DNA from: Aphis gossypii | Taxonomy: Eukaryota; Arthropoda; Insecta; Hemiptera; Aphididae | DNA: 64,000 nucleotides | Direction: 5' to 3' | Assembly: GCF_020184175.1 (NCBI RefSeq) | Contig: NW_026083092.1 | Span: 99,037-163,036 of the forward strand | In this document: one piece after another, positions 24,756 through 35,636 of the stretch | Layout of the letters: the number at the start of each line of letters is the position of its first letter | How positions within the stretch are numbered: the first letter of the stretch is position 1 | Position numbers and translations under genes: made by a program | Notes under the pieces: model-generated | What the model saw: the letters and a program-made list of their open reading frames with translations, nothing else | What the model was told of the DNA's origin: nothing | Databases searched by the model: none

Positions 24756-25419
24756 GAATATTATTTTTATTAAAAAGGGTGAAATTAATTTTAATTCATA
24801 GCAATTTAATTCTGGGTTTAATACCTACTGCTTGAATTGTTTTTTTTTTTTTAAAAAAAAAAATTCTATTCAATAATAATAATTTATCTCTACAAAATCT
24901 AATCGGAACTTCTTGCTAGCGCATGTCGGACTTAAGGTCAGGTGCAGTGCCGCAACTACAGTTTTGAGGCCCCGGTTCAAAAATATTTTAGAGGCCCTTT
25001 TTAGAAGACAGACGTTTTGAGAGTTTATGTATTCAACAAAAGTGTCTTATCTACTTAACATTTTAACTATAACACTCATATAATATCATTATATCTTAAA
25101 TATTTTATTAAAAAATATTACACACCAGTAACAAAATAAATACACACTCATTATAGATACATTTATTACATTTATAAATGGCATACATTTTTCCATCATG
25201 GTAATTAAATATTTAAATTATTCAATAACTTCCATGACAGATAAAGTTGGTAAAATTGAAGATAGGTAGAAATTAATGAATCCTTAAAGTAAATTCAAAT
25301 AGAAAAAACCATTGTACATTTAAAAAATATATAAGCACACTTAATATCTTTATAGCATCAAAAGTTTTTATTAACACAAACATAGAAATTAAATCAAGAA
25401 ATTATGTTTTCTCGCCTTT
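24756..25419. other. Unassigned stretch with one TE-like tip
   Basis: AT-rich sequence. A word resembling a hAT terminus, CAGTGCCGCAACTACAG followed by TTTTGAGGCCC, starts near 24945. I did not find its partner. Nothing else is recognised before the gag-like frame at 25420. Confidence 0.3.
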
Positions 25420-26445
25420 TTGTTGGCAAAATCATTAATTAATTTAGACCTAATAGATTTAAATAGTTCTAGTAGTGATCCCTCTAATGGGGAACTTTAT
25501 GTACCAAGTTATATCTTACGTAAAGCAAGAAAGACAATAGAGCAAATAGACAAACTTTTAGGGTCAACCAGGTATTTTCTAAGATACCAAGCGACAAACA
25601 CAGAAAACGCAGAGCATCCAGAGCTGCGAAAAGACACAGAGCATCCAGATCATCGTCAAATCACAGAAAATCTCACAAAGACAGAAAATCCAGAGCGTCC
25701 AAAGCCTCGAGCAAGGAGAAAAAATCAACAATATACACAAAGGACAGAACATCACAGAGACCCAAAGTTACAAATAGGAAAAATGGAAGACCAACAAAAT
25801 TCGATAGCCGCCGATTCTAAGGTAGAATCACCCAAGGTTGGAGTAAGCGTCGAAGTAGCAATGCGAGTAGTACCGAATATTGATGGAACAAACTCCGACT
25901 AGGTTTATCATTTCTTAAGGGCATGCGATTTTGCAGTTAATATGGTCGATCCAACCTAACCTATCTAACAGATAGAGATGCTAGTGCAAGGACTGATAAT
26001 AAAGTTATCAGGAAGAGCGTTGAGGTCAATATGGTATAAGGAAATAACGACCTACAAAGAGTTCCGGAGAAATATAGTGGAAATGTCGGAAACAAAACAG
26101 TAACTACCTCAGCCACACATGAAATTACTCACGTGTAAAAAGGGCCCTGACGAAGGGGTACAAGAATATTATAATAAGACGGAACAACTACTACACGATT
26201 TAATCGGCGTAACAATGGAGGGAGGAGATTATGTTAATGGAACAGACATTGACAGGTTGTTACACAATCAGGTACTAAATGCTTTTATAAGTGGCTTACC
26301 AGACTCATATCGGATACTATTAAAAGCGCGAGGTCCCAAGAAATTAAGCGATGCGTTAGTATTCGCTTTAGAGGAAGAAACGGAGCATAATCTGGCAAAG
26401 GAAACGCAACTATTTAATCTGCAGATCAGTGGTAAGAATCAGTAA
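25420..26445 (+). pseudogene. Ty3/gypsy-like gag fragment, pol missing
   Basis: Two frames. 25420-25902 contains VPSYILRKARKTIEQIDKLL followed by a repetitive linker in which HPE/HPDH- and ENPERP-like words recur (DNA motif CAGAGCATCCAGA). 26119-26445 reads PDEGVQEYYNKTEQLLHDL and LLHNQVLNAFISGLPD, typical of the retroelement gag core. CagAGCATCA-type repeats return at 26465-26545. No protease, reverse transcriptase or integrase follows. Only 375 bp separate the gag stop from a GGGGG tract at 26814-26818, just before a TGTTATATG boundary. This is either a gag-only non-autonomous element or a large internal deletion. Confidence 0.6.
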
Positions 26446-27262
26446 TACCGGAAAATCTAAAAAGTTCAGAGCATCAAGAGCATAAAAAATCAAAAGTTCA
26501 GAGCATCAAAAGCATCAAAAGAACAAAATTTTAGAGCATCAAGGATATAAAAATGTATAGTCCAGAAGTAGCAGATGATAGTTTAAGTAATGAACAAGTT
26601 AACACTTAAGTTTATATATAAAAAAAAAAAACAATTGTATTGCCTTGATTTAAAAGTATAATTAAGTTAGTTTAAGCATAACTAATGCTCCGACACCATG
26701 TGGCGGTATTGTAACTGGTGTACCCGTAGTTTAAGTAATTGTAATTTGTAATAATAGTTAAGGAATTGCAATTGTAATAAGTGAAGTCGCAGGGACTGCT
26801 CCAGTTTAACGCTGGGGGTATGTTATATGTATATATTCGATTTATATAATTATAAATTTTTCCTTTATTGTATATAAAAAAAAAAATAATTTAAGAATAG
26901 ATTCTTACAAATACAATATTATTATTATTATACAATGAATATTGAATAATCACCATATGCAATTTTGGATTTAATATAAGTTAGTAATATATCATACGAT
27001 ACGTCGTATGACATTAAACATATATAGACAAATGTACAACTACCGTGCAGATATAAAGCTATATCGAGGCATAACATATATTAATTAAATAGTAGTAATA
27101 CACATAATACGTACAGTGATAAATGATTACGGGTACGTACAATTATCAGTGGATATATTGGTTTCTTAAAATAACTAAGTATTGAGGTGCGCGTAATGAT
27201 GACCTTGAATACGGCGTGGTGGCGGCGACAATAACTAATTCCGTCAGGCGGAACACACACAC

Positions 27263-30200
27263 TAGTGCTCTGCATGGTCCGGTTTATATTAGTCCAGTCC
27301 GGACCGATCCGGACCATGGTCTGATTTGGTCTAGTCCTATGATATAAAATTAAGCAACGGTTTGGTTCAGTCCAGTTCAATACATTTAAAAATATATTCG
27401 GTCTAGTCCCAATCAAAATATTTAGTGTTACAGTTCGGTTCGGTCGAATAAAAAATAATGTTATTTAATTTCGACTTGGTCCGGTCCAGGTTTAAGACCG
27501 ATTCCGATATTGGTCCGGTCTACGGTCCCGTTATGATCCACATTAGATGTACATTTTTATATTTAGCAAGAATTATATTTCAAGTATTTTATATTATTTT
27601 CGGGTTTTCCAAGAAAACAGAATAATTAGAGGCTTGAGCTGAACTTTTATAACAACAATAAATAATTGAAATTGTTAGCTATAAATAGTAACTATAAATA
27701 AAACATCGAGTTATAACGTTATGTAATATGTATCTACTTACTTCTTATGTACAATATTGTCGATTCCCGCGAACTATATATATCTATAGAATCTTACAGA
27801 CTACAGTTATAAATGATAAAGTATGTTATTCGAAATTCCAAGTAAAATATATAAATAAATATTTTACATATGGAATATTAATATCGAACATATCGAATTA
27901 TTATTGTTATCTTTATTTTTCGACCGATCAACGATCAACGCCTGACAATTTACAAGTGACGACGGCGAGACGGTTGTGCCATAATGTCATTTGTGTCCTG
28001 AAGACAAACCACACGGAACACAGACGACATTTATTATAAAACGAATATACGTCATACAATTATATTATTTTGACATCTGATATTCTAATACAGTGCATTC
28101 AGGATTTTGAAATTTTTGGTAAGTACTTAATAGTAATTACTAATTACTTATTCTATTAGGTACATAGGTACATTTTAATAAATTATTTAAAATATTGTGT
28201 TTATTGATAGCCGTTAGGTGGATATTATATTATGTATATTTAACGAAATAATATGATTTTATCTTGTATAAAAACATTGTTTGTTAACTACTTAGGTATT
28301 TTATGATATTTAATTAGTATTGTTTTAATTGGTCACATAATATAAACTAAATAAATAACCTATAATACATAAAATATAGGGTTTAAAATATGTCTATCGT
28401 CTGATATCAATGCACCTGCACACTTTTCAATTAAATTATTATAAGATCACAAGGGTTCCGTCTTGAAAACATACAGCTTGGCAAATTTAGACTAGGTAGT
28501 AGGTACCTAAGCAGAACCAATTTTGTGTTTTAAGTGAATTAACTTACTATATATACCTATACTTTATACCAAATTTAATGGTAAGAACATTATCTAGTAC
28601 ATTTTGTAGATTATTATTGATATTTTTAAAGTTTTCATATTTTATATTTTTATATTATAAATTGCTTGAAAATTAAAATATAAAAATAACACATAGTTTC
28701 AACCATTTGATTACCTATGAAATTATCTAAATAATATTACATTTAATTGAGATAATAGATTAATATTCACTCTAATGTTAATATTTAATCTAACACAAAT
28801 TTGGATTAACTGAATTCAAATTTTCTGTTATATGTTTTTAAGATTGAGACCACACATGATTGCATTATATTATATTATTGTAAAATTGTAAATTATATTT
28901 GTGCCACACTATATGCTATAACCTAGTCTAATCTATGATATTAGTTGTATTATAACTATCTTGTTATATGGTTAATGCTTTTGATAATTTTACTAACTAT
29001 AATTTAAATTAAGATAAAAAAAAATTATAATAAAGTTGTAGGTATTAAAATGTCTTAAAAAAAGAAAAGTGCATGGTTAAGTGATAACAATTAACTTCCA
29101 ATATTACTTATAACTAGAGTGGATTTTAAAGTTCTTAAAAATTTAATATACAAGTACTCTGGAAAAAAAACAAAAATATTCTCTTAATATTTTTCAAACG
29201 TGTAAAATTTGTTATTTGTTACCTTTGCACCTCATGTTATAAAAATATAAAAAATAAAATTCATAATTTACTCAAACTTAAAAATCAATCATAAACCTTA
29301 AAATATTATGCATTTACATGCATATTTCTTTGGTAAAATATTTAAACTCTGCTATATATAAAACAATTAATTCATACTTCATAAAATTAAATGAAAAACA
29401 GTTTTTAAAACATAATATATAAGGTATTTACTTGATTGCAAAAAAGAAACTGAAAAATTTTATAACTTAAATCAAATAAAATATTTGCCTGCGATGAGAA
29501 AATCACAACTCGAGAAATTAATTAATACTATATATGACTTTTTTATGAACAATAATATAATATAACTTTCCAAAATGTTGAAAATGGACTGAATATTCTC
29601 CAATCTCTAAAATATGGTTTAATATACAAAATAAATTTTCTTAGAACTCTATAATAGATAAATTGTCCACATATTTTTATCTTTGTTGCCCTGCATAAAG
29701 CCAGTAAATATAATATGTAAAAACCTAAAAATTCTCTTTACTTAACTGATAGTAGTAAATTATCATACTCCTTTAATGTTTTTAAGAACTGAGTATGCTT
29801 AATATAAATTTGCCTAAATTGTTTAGGTTATATTATTATAATTTGCACTTTGGTAAACCATTTTAAGACTTATATTGTTTGGCAATAGCTCTCATAAGGA
29901 AAAAATAGATTTTTTAGTAACTATTTATGCAAAATATTAGTGTATTACCTTAAACATTATTAAGTAAAAATATTTTACTACCTGCTTTCTCATCAAACAT
30001 GGATTATTCATCTTTTTTTTCATTTTAGTTATATTTAAATCAAATACACCCTATTTCTGAACCATTATTTTTATTTCATTATTTTATAGTATACTCATAT
30101 TAGAAAAAGGTAACTGAATTATAGATATTTAAATAATTTATAATATGTAGAATGTACCTATTTGTTTTTTAATTGTGACAAAAGTCTTACACAAACTTTT

Positions 30201-33200
30201 TATATTCTTATCATCCCACCAATAATTCTAAAACATTGTGTTTATAATTCTCATAACATCAAATATGTAAATATATAAGCACTCATCTGAGTATATTTTG
30301 TGGTTTAAATTATTTTACAATATATCAATCCTATAAATGAAAATACTATAATATTATGTTTTTTTTTTTTTTTTTTAAAGTACATCTATAATATCAGATG
30401 AACACTTAGTATTTTAACATTGTACACAAATTCACTTTTTTAATTAATACAATTTTTTTAGGTCATGAATGATTCTCAATTAATTAGAAATATGCTTGAT
30501 TCAAACAGTAGATCGGTTTCACCAATATCAAATTTTGACCACTCAATGGACTTTTTACTGCCAAGTACAAGTACACAAATATTAGATGATTTAGTTGAAA
30601 ATTCATCGGAAACTATTTCATTTGCATCTTCTGCTGTATCATCTTTTGATTCACATTCAATAGAAGATCATCCTTCAGGTTTGCAATATTCAAAAATTGC
30701 AATTAAACGTAAGTTAGTGAGTGGCAGCGATGAATTCATTCTTGTTCCACATAATGGAAAAAGTGAGGTTTGGACAAAATTTAATGTAGTTATGCATAAT
30801 ATACCGAATTTTGAAGATCAAGATTCTCCTAATCATACTCCCACTGATTTTGTTGCTTGCCTTTTATGCAAAGAACTTTATGGTAAGAAATCTAGCACAG
30901 CTACTCTCAAACGACATAAATGCACAAAAAATACATTTCAGAATACCATTGAAGTATATGGAAAATTGACTAACAAAAAATCCAAAATTCTGCCAACACT
31001 AGTAAAAGATGAAGCGATTGAGAAATGTGTTAAGTATTGTAGTCTAGATTTACGACCTATGATGGCAATCAAAGGTAAAGGTTTTCTTGAAATTGGCCAA
31101 TTTTTTTTGGACATTGGTGCTAAGTATGGAGTTTCGGATATAAATGATATTATACCACATCCGACTACTGTCTCTAGGCATATAATCAAAACAACAATTG
31201 ATGTAAGAAAAAAATTATTTTCCGAAATATACAGTTTGATTAAAAATAATTATTGTAGTTCAACTTGTGATATGTGGACAGACAACTATAAAAAGCATAA
31301 TTATATGTCTATAACACTACATTATATAGATGAAAATTGGGTTTTAAATAATCGTCTTTTGTACACCGGTCAATATCCATCCCAAGAATCTAAAACTGGT
31401 GAAAATATAAAAAATTTATGAGTAAATTCTTTACTCAGTTATCTGAAGATGCTGACAAAAATGATGGTTTGGATTTAATGCAACACATAACTTTTGTCAC
31501 TGATCAGGGATCAAATATGATCAATGCTCTTAGAAACTATAATCGTTTAAATTGTTGTGCACACTTGATCAATACCGTGTTAAGAAATCTTTTTGATTTG
31601 AAGTTTTTATCACAAGAAAATGATAATGGATCGAAGCCCTTGGAGCCAATAATAAATTTAATGACAGAGTGTAAAATTCTTGTTAAATTTATGAAGAGTT
31701 CAGGAAAAAATAGTGAATTATCTACAGTTTTGGTTCAAGAAGTTGAAACAAGGTGGAATACATGCTTACTTATGTTACAGTCCGTTCATAAAACTTTACC
31801 TGAAATAGTTAGAATCCATGGTGAATATTTTGGCCGCATTCAAAATATAAATACTGAACTACTACAAAATCTCATTGAATTTTTGAAGATTTTTAAAAAT
31901 GCTTCTGATGAACTCGAAGGAGACAAAAAACCAACCATACAAAAAGTAGCATTATACAAATGTCTAATTAAAAATAATTTATTGAAATATGCCAACATTG
32001 AGAATCCTTCCAATGATGATGGTGAATTAAATATTGAATGTATAATGCAAATATTAGGAGAAAGAGCATTGGAGATTTTAGACTCAAAATTTCAACTTAG
32101 AGAGGAACATGAAATTGCTGTATTTCTTTGGCCCAAGTTCAAAATGCTGAAAATGTTTTCTCAAGACTCTGGTGAACGTTCTCGGATAATAAAGAATATC
32201 GAAAAAAAACTTTTAGAGTTAGAAACTAAAGACAACGAATTAAATACTACTACCATTATACAAACACATTTTGATAACTCAAATAGACCATCATCATCCA
32301 TGTTTTCCGAATGGGAAGACAGTCTAACAGATCATGATATTCATGAGAGATATAAAAAAGAGCTAGAAAATTATAGAGAAGAAAGTTTTGATGTGGGTGA
32401 TGTTCATATACTAGATTTCTGGTCCAAACAAATGTCCAGGTATCCATATTTATCAAAACTGGCTAGACAGATACTAGCTACTCCAGCTTCTAGTGCTAGT
32501 AGCGAAAGATCTTTCAGCGTAGCTGGTAGAGTGATTGAAGAACGTAGAAGTTGTCTGGATGGATCAACAGTGGATGCTATATTGTTTTTAAATAATTATT
32601 ATTCCCAAAAGTAACCATCATCTTTTTTGCCACTAAGCCACTAAGGAATCATAATATATTAGTGTTAACTGTTCTGTTAATAGTTATTGTTGTATAAAGC
32701 TAATAAATTATGTTGTTAATTTCGGTACTAACTAGTAACTACTGATGTGTTATCGCCCTATTAAGCTTACTCTGCGTTGTATTTTTTTTTTTATTTTATA
32801 CTTTAATATATGATTAGGTAAATCTTTTTTTGAAATATAATTATACCTATATTTTTTTTGAAATATACTAAATCTAAATAACAATCATTTGTATACCTAG
32901 TCAAGTCTAAGGTACTTGTTTATTTATTTATATTATAGTTTATAGCTTATAAAAACTATAGTACAACTATAAGTAAAAATATACCTATTTATTTAAACTA
33001 TTTTGTTGGTACCTAAATACCTAATAAGTTTTTTCTAATATCTTAAGTACAGTAGGTAACAAAAAAATGTTGATATCTAGTGTCGTGGGACAAGTTTTAT
33101 GATCAGTTTGACTTACCTACTATGTTAGTCCACATTTTTTACTTAAGTACACAATATAATGGCTTTCAATATTCTATTCATACAGTTTGTACACAAATTA

Positions 33201-33891
33201 TCAATATTCAAATCTACTTTGTTTTAACTAATAAATCTAAAGAACCGTATGACAGGTGTAACTGAGAATAGTAATTAATAGTTATTTTTTCTGTACCTTA
33301 CTGTAGTTATTTTTCCCAGTAATTTTAGCATAATTTATTTATTATAAACTCTAATTAAAATATTAGGTATAGAATAAATATAACAACTTATATCACATTT
33401 TAAATAAGAAGAAGATATACATAATATCATAATATAACAAAATTAAAAAAAAAATATATATATATGCAAAGAAAATAAACCAACTTATCCCCCAGGAGTC
33501 CGCGAACCAAAGTTTTTTTAAACGCTGATGATGAAGTAATAAGTATTAATAAAAGAAAACTATGATATTGTAATGAAATAATTGAAAAAAAAAAGTGGTC
33601 CGGTTTGGTCTTAATATCAAGAAAAATCAGTCCAACTCGGTCTAATATATAAAAAAAAAAATTAGTCTGGTCCGGTCTGGTCTTACTTAAATTTAAGTTG
33701 GTTCGGGTTGGTCTATTAATTGTTTAAAAAATGAAATAGTCTGGTCCGGTCTGCTCAATATGTTAAACAAAAGCAATCGGTTTGGTTCGGTTCACATTGT
33801 TAAATCATAATTCAGTCTGGTCTAGTTTCAGTCTATGAATTATTATCTGGTCCGGTCCAGTCCACAATAACTTGGACCGTGCAGAGCACTA
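27263..33891 (+). mobile_element. 6.6 kb hAT element inserted in an LTR
   Basis: Tips TAGTGCTCTGCATGGTCC (27263) and, inverted, TAGTGCTCTGCACGGTCC (ending 33891). The 8-bp flanks are ACACACAC and ACACGCAC (one mismatch). Both subterminal regions (27275-27540 and 33595-33890) are filled with variants of GGTCCGGT/AGTCCAG in both orientations. The transposase is on the plus strand. A non-coding first exon probably ends at 28118 (TTTTTG|GTAAGT) and splices over a 2.3 kb intron to 30462. The intron 28119-30461 and the 3' region 32615-33594 hold no recognised gene. Confidence 0.87.
30465..32614 (+). pseudogene. hAT transposase with BED finger, one frameshift
   Basis: Frames 30465-31421 and 31418-32614 form one protein of about 717 residues. 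They are joined by a one-base shift in the A6 run near 31408. The order is an acidic/serine-rich N-terminus, then a BED-type finger (FVACLLCKELYG with KRHKC). A Hermes-like DNA-binding region is followed by the RNase H-like core, with Asp in CDMWTD and Asp in FVTDQGSNM. The Cys/His pair is in CCAHLINTVL and the Trp in ETRWNTCL. The C-terminal dimerisation segment SSASSERSFSVAGRV carries the last Glu. An acceptor (TTTTTTTAG|GTCATG) precedes the start. All catalytic positions are kept, so the single homopolymer shift is the only visible defect and may be a sequencing artefact. Confidence 0.86.
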
Positions 33892-34526
33892 ACACGCACA
33901 CGCACACTAACATATTATATAGAAAACGACGGGCGGCGATTGACACTCGATAATGATGTTATTTCCCGACGGTCGCGATTGAAACGGAGAATTAAGACTC
34001 ACTTAATTACCACAACTTATTCTCCGGTGAGCCCGGCTAGTTCGATGTAGCTCTTGCTAACCAGCCTATATTACTAGGCGGCAAAGCAATGCCTACGAAC
34101 AACCTGGCAGCTCATTATTCCGAGAGAATCTTAGCTGGGTTCTTAAGCGTAGAAAACACTGTTGTCGAGTTCGCGTTATTGGGTATGTACTATGAGCTCC
34201 GCCGTTCGTATGTAGAGTAAGTTACTCAGCATACGGGAAACCACAGTACATATCAGGGGTATATTATAGTGGCGGAATAGCGCGCTCTATTATGATGATT
34301 GTTAGTTATTATGGAGAGATACTGGCTATATCCAGTAAATAATCGTTACATAGTCCACTTTTCTTTTATGGTCTCTTTGGAACTATACATATAAAAAAAA
34401 ATAATCAAAGATGACAATAAAAGAAATACGTAACATTTACATTATTTACAAGAACAAATATACAAAGAATATGGTACTGACATATACCATTCAGGAAGGT
34501 TTTGATACTTTCTTTTGATACCACTT

Positions 34527-35324
34527 TTACCGTCTCTCTTTTCTTCTCATGGTAGTGTTAGGAATCACTGGAATGTTACTGACAGCAGCTGTGGTGATTG
34601 GTTGTTGGATTAGTTCGACTGGTTCCTCCGGTGCGTGTTCAAGTGTCTTCTTTGGGTTTTCTAGGTGGTGACGTATAACGTGCATAATAGTTTCGATAAT
34701 GTGTTTATCATGGATAGCCCTATCTGCTTCTCGCATGATTTCGTTTTCGTCCTTCACAATATCGACTTCTTTCAGCTTCACCGGTTGGCCAACTTTGTTG
34801 GTTATTATTATAGATTCAGGTAATTGTATGTGGCTCTGTGTCTGGCCCTTAGTTATTCTGGCGGCGATTTGTCGTTGGTATTGGGCTAGTGCCTTTTGCT
34901 GGTCCACAGTTTTTACCCTTGGTTGGATTACCTGTATTCTCCTGACAGATTGAGTATTTATGTTTTTAGCTTCATGTAGGTCTTTAGGCTTGTTCTTATC
35001 GTCACTATTAGCTTCCTGATGAGTTATGTAGGAAATTTCTAAGCTTCCTTCGTCTTCGCTTATGTCAGTATGCCCGAGTTCTAATGTGTCAGATTCGCTA
35101 TCTGATCCGAAAGCTTCGCGTAGTCGTTGTTTCATAGCTTGTTGATGCTGTATGGTTTCCTCATCACTAGTATAATGGTCTTCACCGAATAATGATACAA
35201 TTTTTAATCGGTCCGGTTCCATGGTTATCGCTTGAAATATGAATAATTTGATACACAAATATTTAAATACTTTATTTATTCTTATTATCCCTTTACCGCA
35301 ACATAGATACAACACATAATACAC
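34527..35324 (-). CDS. Charged 3' ORF of the gypsy-type element, unknown function
   Basis: An open frame of 265 codons; the likely functional start is the internal Met at METDRL-like MEPDRLKIVSLF (about 35222). It is rich in Asp/Glu/Ser (FGSDSESDTLELGHTD) and Gln/Lys, with no signal peptide, membrane segment or zinc motif. It lies between the integrase C-terminus (stop at 35391) and the 3' LTR (34350), in the position where some gypsy-like elements carry an extra ORF. I recognise no family. It may be an accessory or late-gag-like protein. Confidence 0.5.
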   Translation of the reverse strand: MYYVLYLCCGKGIIRINKVFKYLCIKLFIFQAITMEPDRLKIVSLFGEDHYTSDEETIQHQQAMKQRLREAFGSDSESDTLELGHTDISEDEGSLEISYITHQEANSDDKNKPKDLHEAKNINTQSVRRIQVIQPRVKTVDQQKALAQYQRQIAARITKGQTQSHIQLPESIIITNKVGQPVKLKEVDIVKDENEIMREADRAIHDKHIIETIMHVIRHHLENPKKTLEHAPEEPVELIQQPITTAAVSNIPVIPNTTMRRKERR

Positions 35325-35327
35325 AAC

Positions 35328-35358
<31 letters not shown>

Positions 35359-35636
35359 CCATTAATATATACATATAATTGTAGAGTTATTTATATCAGA
35401 TTATCAGGACATTGGATTATGTCCGGATTTGGTATTATATACGGTTTGATGTTTTTTACGTTATACGTCACTGCCTGGTCTCCTTCTTGCACTATTAGGC
35501 TAGGCGCAAATTGAGACGTAGGCGACGCAGCGCAGCGTAGGACCGAACTGCGTGACCCGTGTGAGCGAATATTACTAGTTACTACACAGTATTTCAACGC
35601 AGTTGCGTATACTCATTCGATGAAAACATTTGAGAC

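Larger units (their letters stand above)
26821..34350 (-). repeat. LTR of a minus-strand gypsy-type element, split by a hAT
   Basis: On the minus strand the LTR begins TGTAACGATTATTTACTGG at 34350 and ends ATACATATAACA at 26821. Without the inserted hAT (27263-33891) it is about 893 bp. Orientation comes from a TATA-like TATATAAT near 33912-33919 and AATAAA at 26870-26865. A purine-rich tract (AAAAGAAAAG on the minus strand, about 34356-34367) lies just upstream of its 5' tip, as expected for a 3' LTR. It follows the minus-strand integrase and the 3' ORF. No partner LTR is in the window. Confidence 0.62.

Noticed and set aside
27728..28039. Open frame of 103 codons near the left end of the 6.6 kb hAT
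   Set aside because: No motif; it overlaps the probable non-coding first exon and shows no codon or domain signal.
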